From: GCA-003244245 sp963712995
GTDB lineage: Bacteria > Actinomycetota > Actinomycetes > Mycobacteriales > Pseudonocardiaceae
Reading direction: 5' to 3'
Assembly: GCA_963712995.1 (NCBI GenBank)
Contig: CAVQKH010000002.1
Span: 1-64,000, forward strand
DNA: 64,000 bases
Positions 50,263-59,515 of this stretch are shown piece by piece (the stretch's first letter is position 1; each line of letters opens with the position of its first letter). The notes under the pieces are model-generated. The model searched no databases. It had not been told where the DNA came from and saw only the letters and a program-made list of their open reading frames with translations. A program made the translations under genes and the position numbers.

Positions 50263-51397
50263 TTAGGTATCACTTATCTGCCGATTACTGCTCTTATTGA
50301 GTCTACGCCGGAGCCGCTGGTATAGGGTCGCGAAGACACCGGCCACGCTGATGCCCAGTACGGCGGCCAGCTTGTCCCAATTGTCCAGTATCCATTTGGC
50401 GGTTAAGTACATGGGATTGACCTTAACTTCGATGTCATGATCATACCATCCCAAGTCCTTGAACGTCTGGCCTTGGTTCATCAAGGTCGCCCTGATCATC
50501 AGTATGTGGACTCCTGACGAAATTGGTGTCACGACCCAGCGCCACTCCGTGTAGGGCGCGCACACCGACTGGATGGGTGAGCTGATCGGCCTGATGTCAA
50601 AGAATCGCCCGGGTCGCCTATCAGCTCGACTTTCATGTCGGCGGTGATGCGCAGAGTCTATGGGGAGTGGGCGCGCCTCGCCCTTGCAGGTCCTTGTATA
50701 TTTCATCGGAAAATTTACGGGTGATCCGGACCTCGATCCGCTCGACTTCGTCAACCCGCATTTGCTTCGGCATGTTTTCAACGAGTTTGCCAGGGTTGGT
50801 CTCCATGCTCGGCTATATAGTCGTTTTTGGCAAAGCTGTCGGCTGGCGATGCGGTCGGCAGCGGTGATGGTGATGGTGATGGTGATGGTGATGGTGATGG
50901 TCGACGGTGACGGTGCCGGTCGCGGTGTGGTCGTCGGCGGCGGAGTCGGCGTTGGCCGGGTGGTAGGCGGTGGCGGTCGGGTGGTCGGCGTCGGCGCTAC
51001 GACTGTGAATTTCTTGGTCACTGGTGTGCAGCGATCGTCAACCGTGACCATGAGCGGCCCAGGTTTGGCGTCTTCGGCACGGTCAAGTCGGTCTTGAATT
51101 TGCCCTTATCCACGTTCGCGTTCTCGGTGCCTGCGTTCGTCTCCGTCAAGAACTTAACGTTAACGGAGTCTCCACACGCACCGTAGCCACTGCCTTGAAC
51201 TGTGACTTTGGTGCCAGGCGGCCCCCTGTCACTTCCAGCATCACTTTTCGATCGGCCGAGGGGGAGGGTTAGAGGGCTGCTTCTTGATCGTCGAGGTTGG
51301 GAGGGAGAGGGGGAGGGCTCTTCGGTGGTAAAGGCGAAGCCCTGGGTCGGGATGAGAAGAAAACAGCCAAGATGCACAACGTCACGCACCATCGCAT
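50263..51397 (-). pseudogene. Broken gene for a secreted, membrane-anchored β-domain protein
   Basis: A signal-like start MRWCVTLCILAVFFSS (51397), then an IPT/TIG-like domain (RGPPGTKVTVQGSGYGACGD) in another frame. A third frame carries VTVDDRCTPVTKKFTVVAPT, a Pro/Thr-rich linker with a microsatellite, and a second β domain (ENMPKQMRVDEVERIEVRIT in yet another frame). The end is KWILDNWDKLAAVLGISVAG, a membrane helix and a basic tail. At least three indels are needed for one product. Confidence 0.55.
50863..50901. repeat. GGTGAT hexanucleotide microsatellite, six copies
   Basis: Six perfect copies of GGTGAT within the Pro/Thr linker of the broken secreted-protein gene. In the three minus-strand frames it codes for (Thr-Ile)n, (His-His)n or (Ser-Pro)n. 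The last would continue the Pro-rich linker. Confidence 0.85.
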
Positions 51398-51832
51398 GAA
51401 CAGTGAGTCCCGCGAGGTGTCATGACGCTTGCTCCTCGGCGTAGCCGACGGCCGGAGCGGAGCGGGCGTCGACGCTTCCACCTCGGCCACCTCGCCTGAC
51501 AACCGTCCCGGAACCGCGCCGGGATCGGACACGTGGTGAGAGCCGTGCCGGTCAACGACCTGCCAGCGGTGCCTCCCTGAAGCCGTTGTCACCGTGAACC
51601 ACCACCTACAGTCGTCCAGCGACCCTCGACCTCGACGGTTATCACCCATTCGATAATCAAGCTTCACATGTAGCGAGAAACCGTCACAAGAGACAGCCTG
51701 GTCATCACTCGTTTGGATTAACGAGGTTGGTAGCCGGAAACGAGGGTCCGGCAAAATTGTGCGACGCTTCACCGCAAGAGTCCGGGACGTCTCAAACGAC
51801 GGCCCAACCACACCAGCGGGCATGCTGGGCAC
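51398..51832. other. Intergenic region without a supported gene
   Basis: About 435 nt. A minus-strand frame with WWFTVTTASGRHRWQVVDRH and GRLSGEVAEVEAST reads somewhat protein-like. It has no clear start or recognised family and may be a gene remnant upstream of the broken secreted-protein gene. Confidence 0.3.
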
Positions 51833-52258
51833 ATGAGTGACATGCTGCCTGTGTGTGGCTCGGTCTCGATCCCTGAGACCGAGCTGGGGTGGCGGTTCTC
51901 CCGGGCGAGCGGACCGGGCGGGCAGGGAGTGAACACCACCGACTCGCGCGTCGAGCTCACCTTCGACGTGGCCGCCAGCACGGCGTTCACTCCCGCTCAA
52001 CGGGAGCGGATTCTCCAGCGGCTGTCCGGCCGGCTGATCGAAGGTGTGCTCGCCATTGTGGCCTCCGAGTACCGTTCCCAGCTACGCAACCGGGAAGCGG
52101 CGCGGGTCCGGCTGGCCGCGATGCTGCGTGCCGCGCTAGCTCCCGATCCGCCCGCCCGCCGGCCCACGCGCCCGTCCCGGGCTGCTCGCGAGCGCCGTTT
52201 GGCGGACAAACGACGCCGGACGCACACCAAGCGTATGCGCAAGACGACAGAGGACTAA
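51833..52258 (+). CDS. arfB: ArfB-like peptidyl-tRNA hydrolase (ribosome rescue)
   Basis: A 141-aa protein. The release-factor GGQ motif lies in SRASGPGGQGVNTTDSRVEL. A Lys/Arg-rich C-terminal tail (ARERRLADKRRRTHTKRM) would enter the mRNA channel of stalled ribosomes. It hydrolyses peptidyl-tRNA on non-stop ribosomes. Confidence 0.92.
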   Translation: MSDMLPVCGSVSIPETELGWRFSRASGPGGQGVNTTDSRVELTFDVAASTAFTPAQRERILQRLSGRLIEGVLAIVASEYRSQLRNREAARVRLAAMLRAALAPDPPARRPTRPSRAARERRLADKRRRTHTKRMRKTTED

Positions 52259-52352
52259 ACGTCGAGCGCGGAGCGTAGCCTCAGGCATCCTTGTCGGGAG
52301 AATTCGCACAGGGCGAATCCGTGGCCACGCCCGAAACGGAGGTCAGCGCCTC

Positions 52353-54314
52353 GTGGCGGTTCACCATGATCAAATATACGGTCGAAAACAGGTGATCAGG
52401 CTCATTCGCGAGCTCATGGTGCGCGAGGAAGTGGGCGGCTCTCTGCGAAACCAGCACTTTCCGATCCTGGTGATGGAGGGATTCCGGGGCTCAGGCAAAA
52501 CGGCGCTGCTGTCCGTGCTGGACGAATTGCTCGACCAGCGGGTCCCCCGGGCCAGGCTGGACTTCGAGGCATCCAAACATGCCTCGGTACCGCAGGTGCT
52601 TTCCGCCCTCGCCTTCGAGCTGAGCCGGAGATGCCCTCGATACGGCGTTCTCCAGTTCCCCCGGTTCGTCGTCGGGCAACTCGTGGCAGGACTGGAGCTG
52701 GACCTGACCGACCACGCGCAGGCTCGCAAGCAGGTTGTGGCGGTACTGGAACGTCGGCGGGGAGTCGACACCTTCAGAGACCTGCTGGTGGAGACTGCCG
52801 GCGACGTGCTGACCAACAGCGGGCTACCCGTCGGACCACCCGGCAAGTATGTGTTCCAACGTGCCTTGAGTTGGTTGACGGCGCGGTTACCGGGACGCAT
52901 CGTGCTCGGGTCCTTCCAGAGCTGGTACGGCCCCCGGGATCGGGGCTTGACCAACGACTCCGTCGACGTGCTGGTGGACCTCAACCGCTGGGCCAAAGAC
53001 GACAAGGACGAGGACTCCAGCCAGCGTGTCGACGACCTTCTCTGGGCTGCGTTCCTCGCCGATCTGCGGACCGAGTTCGATTGCGGAAGGCGAGCCTATG
53101 AGCGATCGCTCAACTGTGTGGTCCTGCTCGACAACGTCGATACCGTGCTTGGTCGCCGTTTCATGGAGGAACTGGTTCGAGCCCGCCGTCAGCGCGTCGC
53201 GAGTGGGCAGGACGACGCCGATCCACTGACCGTGGTGGCCTCCAGCCGGGGTGGCTTGCTTGCGGAGGTCCCCAGCACGGAACGGACGCTGGTGACGATC
53301 GACAACATCCGCTCCAGGCAGCTCATCGACCCTACCGACCGGTCACGCCGCTGGTGGCTGCAGTACCGGCTGCCTGACCTCACCGAGGACGAGGTCGGCG
53401 CGGCGGTGGCTGCGCTGGACCTGGATCGGGGCGACAACCGGCGCCTGACCCGAGTGGTGTTCCAGCTCACCGGTGGCCACCCGGTGTCGACCAGCCTGGT
53501 CCTGGACGCCATCGCCACATGCCCTCCCGACGATCGGATCGAACCCGAAGCGATTTTCGGTAGCACGTTCTCCGCACAGTCAGCGGGTGCTCAGAAAGTG
53601 GGAGATCAAGTTCTTTCTCGGCTGCTGGCGGGGGTCTCCGAGGCGGCGATACCGGATCTGGTGACCTGTGCCGCGGCTCGGGAACGGCGGCACATGTTGA
53701 TATTGGGATCGGAGGACGACCTCGTGGTAGCCGGTCAGACCAACTACCTGGAGGTCCTCGACACGCTCTTGTGGCCCCCTGACGGCGCGGCCGGTGCCGT
53801 CCTGCTCCGCCGGCTGCTGCTGCGCCGCCTCGCCCTGCGTGATCCCACGGCCGCGCCGAGCTGGACGGAGGTCCATGGCCGGCTTCGCGACGTCTGCCGC
53901 GCCGAGAACGACGAGGCCGGCGAGCTGTACTACACCCTGGCCCTCGGGGAATTGGCCGGTATGGTCCGGCGGCTGCATCAACGCCTGTCAGAGCTGGAGG
54001 TCGGCCCATGGTTCGCGCTCGTCGAGTCGGTCGCCGTGGCGCCACACCAGCACCGTCGCCGGGAGAATCCGGTTGACGAGGTGCGGACTCTGGTGCGCAC
54101 GGCTGAGTTGGAGCAACCGCTGCGTTGCCTGGCCCGGCTCGTCGCCGCCCTGTGGATCGCCGCCGACCCCTTCGGTGACAGTGACCGCCGCGACCTGCAC
54201 TTGCAGATCGCCGCCAGCTGCTCTGACGTGGCCCGACTCTGCCCTGGCGGACCCTCGGCCGTGTTACTACAGGCCGCGCGCCGGTATCAGCGGCAGGCCG
54301 AGTGGTGGGGCTGA
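52353..54314 (+). CDS. Large P-loop NTPase (STAND/AAA-like)
   Basis: A 653-aa soluble protein. Walker A is EGFRGSGKTALLSV near residue 45 and a Walker B-like strand is CVVLLDNVDTVLG near residue 255. The next segment LTVVASSRGGLL fits a sensor strand, followed by a winged-helix-like part and a helical C-terminus. No effector domain is seen. It is followed, with overlap, by a membrane-anchored periplasmic-binding-like protein. This two-gene arrangement suggests a sensor and an ATP-driven signalling partner. The role is inferred only. Confidence 0.7.
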   Translation: MAVHHDQIYGRKQVIRLIRELMVREEVGGSLRNQHFPILVMEGFRGSGKTALLSVLDELLDQRVPRARLDFEASKHASVPQVLSALAFELSRRCPRYGVLQFPRFVVGQLVAGLELDLTDHAQARKQVVAVLERRRGVDTFRDLLVETAGDVLTNSGLPVGPPGKYVFQRALSWLTARLPGRIVLGSFQSWYGPRDRGLTNDSVDVLVDLNRWAKDDKDEDSSQRVDDLLWAAFLADLRTEFDCGRRAYERSLNCVVLLDNVDTVLGRRFMEELVRARRQRVASGQDDADPLTVVASSRGGLLAEVPSTERTLVTIDNIRSRQLIDPTDRSRRWWLQYRLPDLTEDEVGAAVAALDLDRGDNRRLTRVVFQLTGGHPVSTSLVLDAIATCPPDDRIEPEAIFGSTFSAQSAGAQKVGDQVLSRLLAGVSEAAIPDLVTCAAARERRHMLILGSEDDLVVAGQTNYLEVLDTLLWPPDGAAGAVLLRRLLLRRLALRDPTAAPSWTEVHGRLRDVCRAENDEAGELYYTLALGELAGMVRRLHQRLSELEVGPWFALVESVAVAPHQHRRRENPVDEVRTLVRTAELEQPLRCLARLVAALWIAADPFGDSDRRDLHLQIAASCSDVARLCPGGPSAVLLQAARRYQRQAEWWG

Positions 54315-54349
54315 CGGTGGCCGGGCGCAAAGCGCAAAGTGAGGAACAT

Positions 54350-55906
54350 GTGACCGGCACGATGGATAAGACCTTCGAGCCACCCGAGACCAGGGCGGGG
54401 CGCAACCGCCGCAGGCGCAGGCGGATCAGCTTGGCGACCGCGGTCGTGGTGCTCGCTGCCGGTGCGGTGTGGGCGGCCGTCGAGGTGATCCCGACCTGTG
54501 GGCGGCTCGGGTCCGGAGTGTACCGGGTGGACGGGGAATGCGTCGGCGTCACTGACGGCTCTGTTCTCTTCTACGACGAGTTCGCCGACGTCGAGAAAAA
54601 AATCGCGGACGAGAACGCCTGGGTAGAAACGCAGGCCTCCTACGTCACGGTGGCGCTACTCAACCCGTTGACGGCCACGGCGACCAGCGCACTGACGAAG
54701 GACGAGATCCTCGGACAACTCGAAGGTGCCTACATCGCGCAATACCGGATCAACCACACGACCGTTGTGGGCGATGTCCGACCGCCGATCAAGTTGGTTC
54801 TCGCCAACGAGGGCAGCACCCAGAGCCAGTGGCGAACCGTGGTCAGGACGCTGGTGGAGATGGCCAGCCAGCAGGACAATCCTCTCGTCGCAGTGGCCGG
54901 GATGGGGATCAGCATCTGCCGGACTGAGCAGGCCGCCAGGGAATTGGCCAGCAACGGAATCCCCATGGTTGGTGCCGCCATCTCAGCCACCGGACTCGAA
55001 TACAGCAGAATAAACGGCTTGATCCGGGTGTCCCCGGACGTCCAGGAGTACGTCCAGATCATCGATGGCTTCCTGAAAACGGATGACTTCCTGAAAACGC
55101 GGCCCGGATTTCGCTCGGCCATCCTGGTCTACGACGTGAATTCTGATTCCAACTGTGATGTCTTCGCTGAGACGTTGCGGACGGCGGTCAAGGGCAAGTT
55201 GGTAGGTCTTCTGACGGAATCCAATGATCTGGGATTTCCAGGCGGGGGGCTCAGTAAAAATACTGGTGCGAGCCAGTTCGCGTCCCTCACACCGAACATC
55301 TGCGCGGCCGCGCCGGCCAGCCGCGAAGTTGTCATCCTCTATGCCGGTAGGCGAGGTGATCTCCCGGGTTTCCTCGATGCGTTGCGGACTCGGATATGTA
55401 GTGATACCTCGGTGGTCGTCATCTCCACCGGCACCGATCCCACTGCGGTCCTGCGCGCCCGGGAAAAAGAGCTACGTGACGCGAAAATCACCGTCTATTC
55501 GGTGACGACGACCAATGCCATGTCCTGGGATCAGGGCAGGTCCGTGGCTCCGGAAAAATACCCGGAATTCCGACGGTTCTTTGCCGAATTCAGGTTCAAT
55601 CCGGCCCACTTGTCTGGTGACAGAGTGATGACGATGCACGACGCTGTGCTGATCGCCGCGAAAGCAGTGCGGTTGGCGGCCCCCGGGGCGGCGCGCCCGG
55701 GGGCGCCCACCGCGGTGGAAGTACGCGATCAACTGATGAACCTGCACGATTTGAACGCGGTTCCGGGAGCCAGTGGCACGTTGAGTTTCAGCTATCGAGA
55801 GCCGGGAGCGGGCAACCCCCGGGGGAAACCAATGTTCGTGGTCCAGTTCCCTTCAGCCACTCCGGGCGTCTCCCAGCAGGTCGGCCCGCCCTATTTCACG
55901 CCGTAG
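54350..55906 (+). CDS. Membrane-anchored periplasmic-binding-like protein
   Basis: About 518 aa from the GTG at 54350 (after GAGGAAC). A cytoplasmic Arg-rich N-terminus (GRNRRRRRRISLATA), one membrane segment (AVVVLAAGAVWAAVEV), then a large external domain. The order LVLANEGSTQSQWRTVVRTL, VAVAGMGISICRTEQAAREL, ASNGIPMVGAAISATG and MTMHDAVLIAAKAVRLA fits the type I periplasmic-binding fold of amino-acid-type receptors. It is not a lipoprotein and no permease is nearby, so a sensory role beside the P-loop NTPase is more likely than transport. Confidence 0.7.
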   Translation: MTGTMDKTFEPPETRAGRNRRRRRRISLATAVVVLAAGAVWAAVEVIPTCGRLGSGVYRVDGECVGVTDGSVLFYDEFADVEKKIADENAWVETQASYVTVALLNPLTATATSALTKDEILGQLEGAYIAQYRINHTTVVGDVRPPIKLVLANEGSTQSQWRTVVRTLVEMASQQDNPLVAVAGMGISICRTEQAARELASNGIPMVGAAISATGLEYSRINGLIRVSPDVQEYVQIIDGFLKTDDFLKTRPGFRSAILVYDVNSDSNCDVFAETLRTAVKGKLVGLLTESNDLGFPGGGLSKNTGASQFASLTPNICAAAPASREVVILYAGRRGDLPGFLDALRTRICSDTSVVVISTGTDPTAVLRAREKELRDAKITVYSVTTTNAMSWDQGRSVAPEKYPEFRRFFAEFRFNPAHLSGDRVMTMHDAVLIAAKAVRLAAPGAARPGAPTAVEVRDQLMNLHDLNAVPGASGTLSFSYREPGAGNPRGKPMFVVQFPSATPGVSQQVGPPYFTP

Positions 55907-56056
55907 CCGCAGGAAGGCAGCTGTAGCAGCCGATACCGGCGCGGCGACGGTGCGGCTTCTCCAGGGCGGCCCGGCCCTGGCAGGGGTCGTGGTTTGCGGC
56001 GTGCCTGCGGGACGGCTCGCCGAGGATTGTCAGTGGCGACCCGTAGGATCGCGGCC

Positions 56057-56410
56057 GTGCCGGATGACGACCTCGAATCCCGATTCAGCAGGCTGGAGTT
56101 CCAGGTGAGCCGCTTGCGGGAGGACGTTGCCTCCGCCCGCGCGCTCGCCGCGCTGGCCGACCGCGACGTGGCTGAGCTGCGCACCGAGATGCGAGCTCAT
56201 CACAAGGTCCTGAACGCTCTGCGGGAGACCCAACTGGAGCAGGGTAAGCAGATCGGCGAACTCCGCCAGGAGATGCGGGAGGAGATCGGCGGTATGCACC
56301 AGGAGATCGGCGGGCTGCGCCAGGAGATGCGGGAGGGCTTCGCCATGCAGTCCACCGGCATGGCACAGATCGTCGCCCTGCTCACCACGATCGCCGATCA
56401 CAAGCAGTGA
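56057..56410 (+). CDS. Small coiled-coil protein
   Basis: About 117 aa from the GTG at 56057. It is almost entirely heptad-like (ESRFSRLEFQVSRLREDVAS, GKQIGELRQEMREEI, then GGMHQEIGGLRQEMREGF, an internal 11-residue-type repeat) and ends in a hydrophobic helix. It may be a phage-tail- or scaffold-like coiled coil; function unknown. Confidence 0.6.
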   Translation: MPDDDLESRFSRLEFQVSRLREDVASARALAALADRDVAELRTEMRAHHKVLNALRETQLEQGKQIGELRQEMREEIGGMHQEIGGLRQEMREGFAMQSTGMAQIVALLTTIADHKQ

Positions 56411-56452
56411 TTTGGACGGCCACAGTGAGTGATCGAGATCGGACATGGCACG

Positions 56453-56965
56453 ATGTCGACCGTGAGCAGCGCTCAGCCTCGCCGCGGCCGGCACGCCAGA
56501 CCGGAACAGCCGTCTGCGGCGTCTTCCGTCCCGCTGTCACCAGTGGAGTTCCCGAAGCTTGCCGATGCCCCCCTGGGTGAGCTGGTCCGGGACGCCGCCA
56601 CGCACTTCTCCACCTTGTTCCGCTCGGAGGTGGAGCTGGCCAAGGCGGAGGTGACCGCCGAGGTCCGCAAGGGTGTCAAAGGCAGTCTTTTTTTCGTCAT
56701 CGCGCTGACGATCGTTCTGTTCAGCCTGTTCTTCCTGTTCATCACGGTGGCGAAGGTACTGGCTGTCTGGCTGCCGGAGTGGGCTGGTTTCGGCATCGTC
56801 TTCGGGTTGATGCTGGTTACTGCGGGAGGGTTCGCGCTGCTGGGCTGGCGCCGGGTGCGCAGCATCCGCAAGCCGGAACGCACGATCAGCACTGTCCGTG
56901 ACACTGGAGCAGCGCTGACCCGTCGGCGCAGCGGAGACCCCAGCGCTGACCCGTCCCAGGGGTGA
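56453..56965 (+). CDS. Phage-holin-superfamily (DUF1469-like) membrane protein
   Basis: About 170 aa. The amphipathic domain LGELVRDAATHFSTLFRSEV, then ELAKAEVTAEVRKG, is followed by two membrane segments (FFVIALTIVLFSLFFLFITV and FGIVFGLMLVTAGGFALLG). This pattern is that of actinobacterial holin superfamily III proteins, which are chromosomal and usually unrelated to phage lysis. It overlaps the next gene by 4 nt. Confidence 0.8.
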   Translation: MSTVSSAQPRRGRHARPEQPSAASSVPLSPVEFPKLADAPLGELVRDAATHFSTLFRSEVELAKAEVTAEVRKGVKGSLFFVIALTIVLFSLFFLFITVAKVLAVWLPEWAGFGIVFGLMLVTAGGFALLGWRRVRSIRKPERTISTVRDTGAALTRRRSGDPSADPSQG

Positions 56966-57885
56966 ACCGCCCGCCGGACCCCAGTTCGGTCCGGGTTCCT
57001 GGGCCGTGGATCCACCGCGAGGTATCAGCCAACGGGATCCGGCTGCATGTGGCGGAGATGGGGACCGGCCCCCTGGTCCTGCTGCTGCATGGCTTCCCGG
57101 AGTTCTGGTGGTCCTGGCGTCACCAACTTCCGGCGCTGGCCGCGGCCGGAATGCGCGCGGTCGCGGTGGATCTGCGCGGCTACGGTGATTCCGACAAGCC
57201 GCCCCGCGGATATGACCTGTGGACGCTGTCGGGCGACGTGGCGGGCCTGGTGCGGGCGCTCGGGGAACGTCAAGCCGACCTGGTTGGGCACGACTGGGGC
57301 GGGGTCCTCGGCTGGTGCACGGCTGCGCTGCATCCCCGGGTGGTGCGTTCGGTGACGGTGCTGGCCGCCGCGCATCCGCGTGCCATGGGCCAGGCGCTGC
57401 TGCTGGACGCCGCGCAGCGCTCAGCGGCCCGCTACCTGGCGGAGTTCCAGACCCCCTGGCTGCCCGAGCGCCGCCTCACCCGGGACGGTGCGATCATGGT
57501 GGAACAACTGCTCGGTGGCGGGGCCGGACCGCAGTGGCGGGCGTCGAGCGAGTTCACTGCGGTGGCCCGGCGCTACCGCGAGGCCATGTTGATCCCTGCC
57601 GCGGCGCATTGCGCGCTGGAGTACTACCGGTGGGTGGGCCGTTCGCAGTTCCGCTTCGACGGGCGCCGGTTGTCCCGTGCGGTGGACCGGGCGATCCGGG
57701 TGCCGGTACTGCAGGTGCACGGCGCCGATGACCCCTACGTGCTGGAGCGCACCGCGCGCCGCTCGGCCCGCTGGGCCCGCGATGGCTACCGCTACGAGGT
57801 CCTGCCCGGCATCGGCCACTTCGTGCAGCAGGAAGCGCCGGAGCGCACCACCGCGCTGCTCACCGAGTTCCTGCGCACCCCGTGA
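56962..57885 (+). CDS. α/β-hydrolase, epoxide-hydrolase-like
   Basis: A 307-aa protein from a GTG. The oxyanion motif LLLHGFPEFWWSW, nucleophile Asp in LVGHDWGGVLGW and His in GIGHFVQQEAPERT are those of the epoxide hydrolase/haloalkane dehalogenase group. Cap tyrosines (ALEYYRWVG) are present. It hydrolyses an unknown epoxide or related substrate. Confidence 0.85.
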   Translation: MNRPPDPSSVRVPGPWIHREVSANGIRLHVAEMGTGPLVLLLHGFPEFWWSWRHQLPALAAAGMRAVAVDLRGYGDSDKPPRGYDLWTLSGDVAGLVRALGERQADLVGHDWGGVLGWCTAALHPRVVRSVTVLAAAHPRAMGQALLLDAAQRSAARYLAEFQTPWLPERRLTRDGAIMVEQLLGGGAGPQWRASSEFTAVARRYREAMLIPAAAHCALEYYRWVGRSQFRFDGRRLSRAVDRAIRVPVLQVHGADDPYVLERTARRSARWARDGYRYEVLPGIGHFVQQEAPERTTALLTEFLRTP

Positions 57886-57909
57886 AGGATCCGTCAGTGC
57901 TGCCTAGCC

Positions 57910-57969
57910 CATTGAGCGGGCTCGGCGGGGTAACTGTTGCCTGGATAACCCCGCTGAGCCCGCTCAATG
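57910..57969. terminator. Long hairpin between the hydrolase and accD
   Basis: CATTGAGCGGGCTCGGCGGGG pairs with CCCCGCTGAGCCCGCTCAATG around a loop, with one mismatch. It begins 24 nt after the hydrolase stop and ends about 8 nt before the likely accD start. It may terminate the upstream unit or act in the accD leader. Confidence 0.7.
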
Positions 57970-57977
57970 CGGCTAAC

Positions 57978-59510
57978 GTGGTTGACGTGCAGGCGCACGA
58001 GGCGCTGGTGGTGCAGCTGCGGGAGCGGCTGGGGGCGGCCCGACAAGGGGGGCCGCCGCGGGCCCGGCAGCGTCATGTCGAGCGGGGCAAGCTGCTGCCG
58101 CGGGCCCGCGTTGATTCGCTGGTGGACCCGTCGTCACCGTTCCTGGAGCTCTCCCCGCTCGCGGCCACCGGCATGTATGGCGACGAGGCCCCGGCCGCGG
58201 GGATCATCACCGGCATCGGGCGGGTGGCCGGGCGGGAATGCGTGATCGTCGCCAACGACGCCACCGTCAAGGGCGGCACCTACTACCCGATGACGGTCAA
58301 AAAGCACCTGCGCGCCCAGGAGGTGGCGCTGCACAACCGGCTGCCGTGCATCTATCTCGTCGACTCCGGCGGCGCCTACCTGCCCGAGCAGGACCAGGTG
58401 TTTCCCGACAGGGAACACTTCGGCCGGATCTTCTACAACCAGGCGACGATGTCCGCCCGCGGCATCCCGCAGATCGCGGCGGTGCTGGGCTCCTGCACCG
58501 CGGGCGGCGCGTACCTACCGGCGATGAGCGACGAGGCCGTGATCGTCCGCAATCAGGGCACGATCTTTCTCGGCGGCCCGCCGCTGGTACAGGCCGCCAC
58601 CGGAGAGGTGGTGAGCGCGGAAGAGCTCGGCGGTGCGGAGCTGCACTCGCGGGTGTCGGGCGTGACCGACCATCTCGCCGACGACGACGCGCACGCGTTG
58701 CGGATCGTCCGTTCCATCGTCGCCACGTTCGGGTCCCGACCGCCCCGGCCGTGGGAGGTGATCGCCACCGAGGAACCTGCGCTGGAGGGGATCTACGAGG
58801 TGGTGCCGGTGGATTCCCGCACCCCCTATGACGTCCGTGAGGTGATCACCCGGATCGTCGACGGCGGCCGGCTGGCGGAATTCAAGGCCGAGTACGGGAC
58901 GACATTGGTCACCGGTTTCGCCCGGCTGCACGGCCACCCGGTGGGCATTCTGGCCAATAACGGGATCCTGTTCAGCGAATCAGCGCTCAAGGGTGCGCAT
59001 TTCATCGAACTGTGTGACCAGCGAGGCATCCCACTGGTGTTCCTGCAGAATATCTCCGGTTTCATGGTGGGCCGGGAGTACGAGGCCGGCGGGATCGCCA
59101 AACACGGCGCCAAAATGGTCACCGCGGTGGCCACCACCCGGGTGCCCAAATTGACCGTCATCATCGGCGGCTCATTCGGCGCGGGTAACTACTCGATGTG
59201 CGGGCGGGCGTACTCGCCGCGGTTTCTGTTCATGTGGCCCAACGCGCGGATCTCGGTGATGGGCGGGGATCAGGCCGCCACGGTGCTCGCCGCCGTCCGG
59301 GGCGCTGACGACCCGGAACGCGATGCGGCCGTCGCCGAGCGCATCCGGGCTCAGTACGAGCAACAGGGCAACCCCTACTACTCCACCGCCCGGTTGTGGG
59401 ACGACGGCGTGATCGACCCCGCGGACACCCGGATGGTGCTCGGGCTGGCGCTGTCCGCCTGCGCCAATGCGCCGCTGGAACCCAGCCGACTCGGCCTTTT
59501 CCGGATGTGA
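57978..59510 (+). CDS. accD1: Acyl-CoA carboxylase carboxyltransferase subunit (methylcrotonyl-CoA carboxylase β-like)
   Basis: About 510 aa from a GTG at 57978 or 57987; no clear ribosome site. Carboxyltransferase motifs: ERGKLLPRARVDSLVDPSSP, VANDATVKGGTYYPMTVKKH, GSCTAGGAYLPAMSDEAVIV, and GGSFGAGNYSMCGRAYSPRF. The closest family by pattern is the methylcrotonyl-CoA type (AccD1). With the next two genes it fits leucine degradation. Transfers CO2 from biotin to the acyl-CoA. Confidence 0.9.
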   Translation: MVDVQAHEALVVQLRERLGAARQGGPPRARQRHVERGKLLPRARVDSLVDPSSPFLELSPLAATGMYGDEAPAAGIITGIGRVAGRECVIVANDATVKGGTYYPMTVKKHLRAQEVALHNRLPCIYLVDSGGAYLPEQDQVFPDREHFGRIFYNQATMSARGIPQIAAVLGSCTAGGAYLPAMSDEAVIVRNQGTIFLGGPPLVQAATGEVVSAEELGGAELHSRVSGVTDHLADDDAHALRIVRSIVATFGSRPPRPWEVIATEEPALEGIYEVVPVDSRTPYDVREVITRIVDGGRLAEFKAEYGTTLVTGFARLHGHPVGILANNGILFSESALKGAHFIELCDQRGIPLVFLQNISGFMVGREYEAGGIAKHGAKMVTAVATTRVPKLTVIIGGSFGAGNYSMCGRAYSPRFLFMWPNARISVMGGDQAATVLAAVRGADDPERDAAVAERIRAQYEQQGNPYYSTARLWDDGVIDPADTRMVLGLALSACANAPLEPSRLGLFRM

Positions 59511-59515
59511 GCGCG

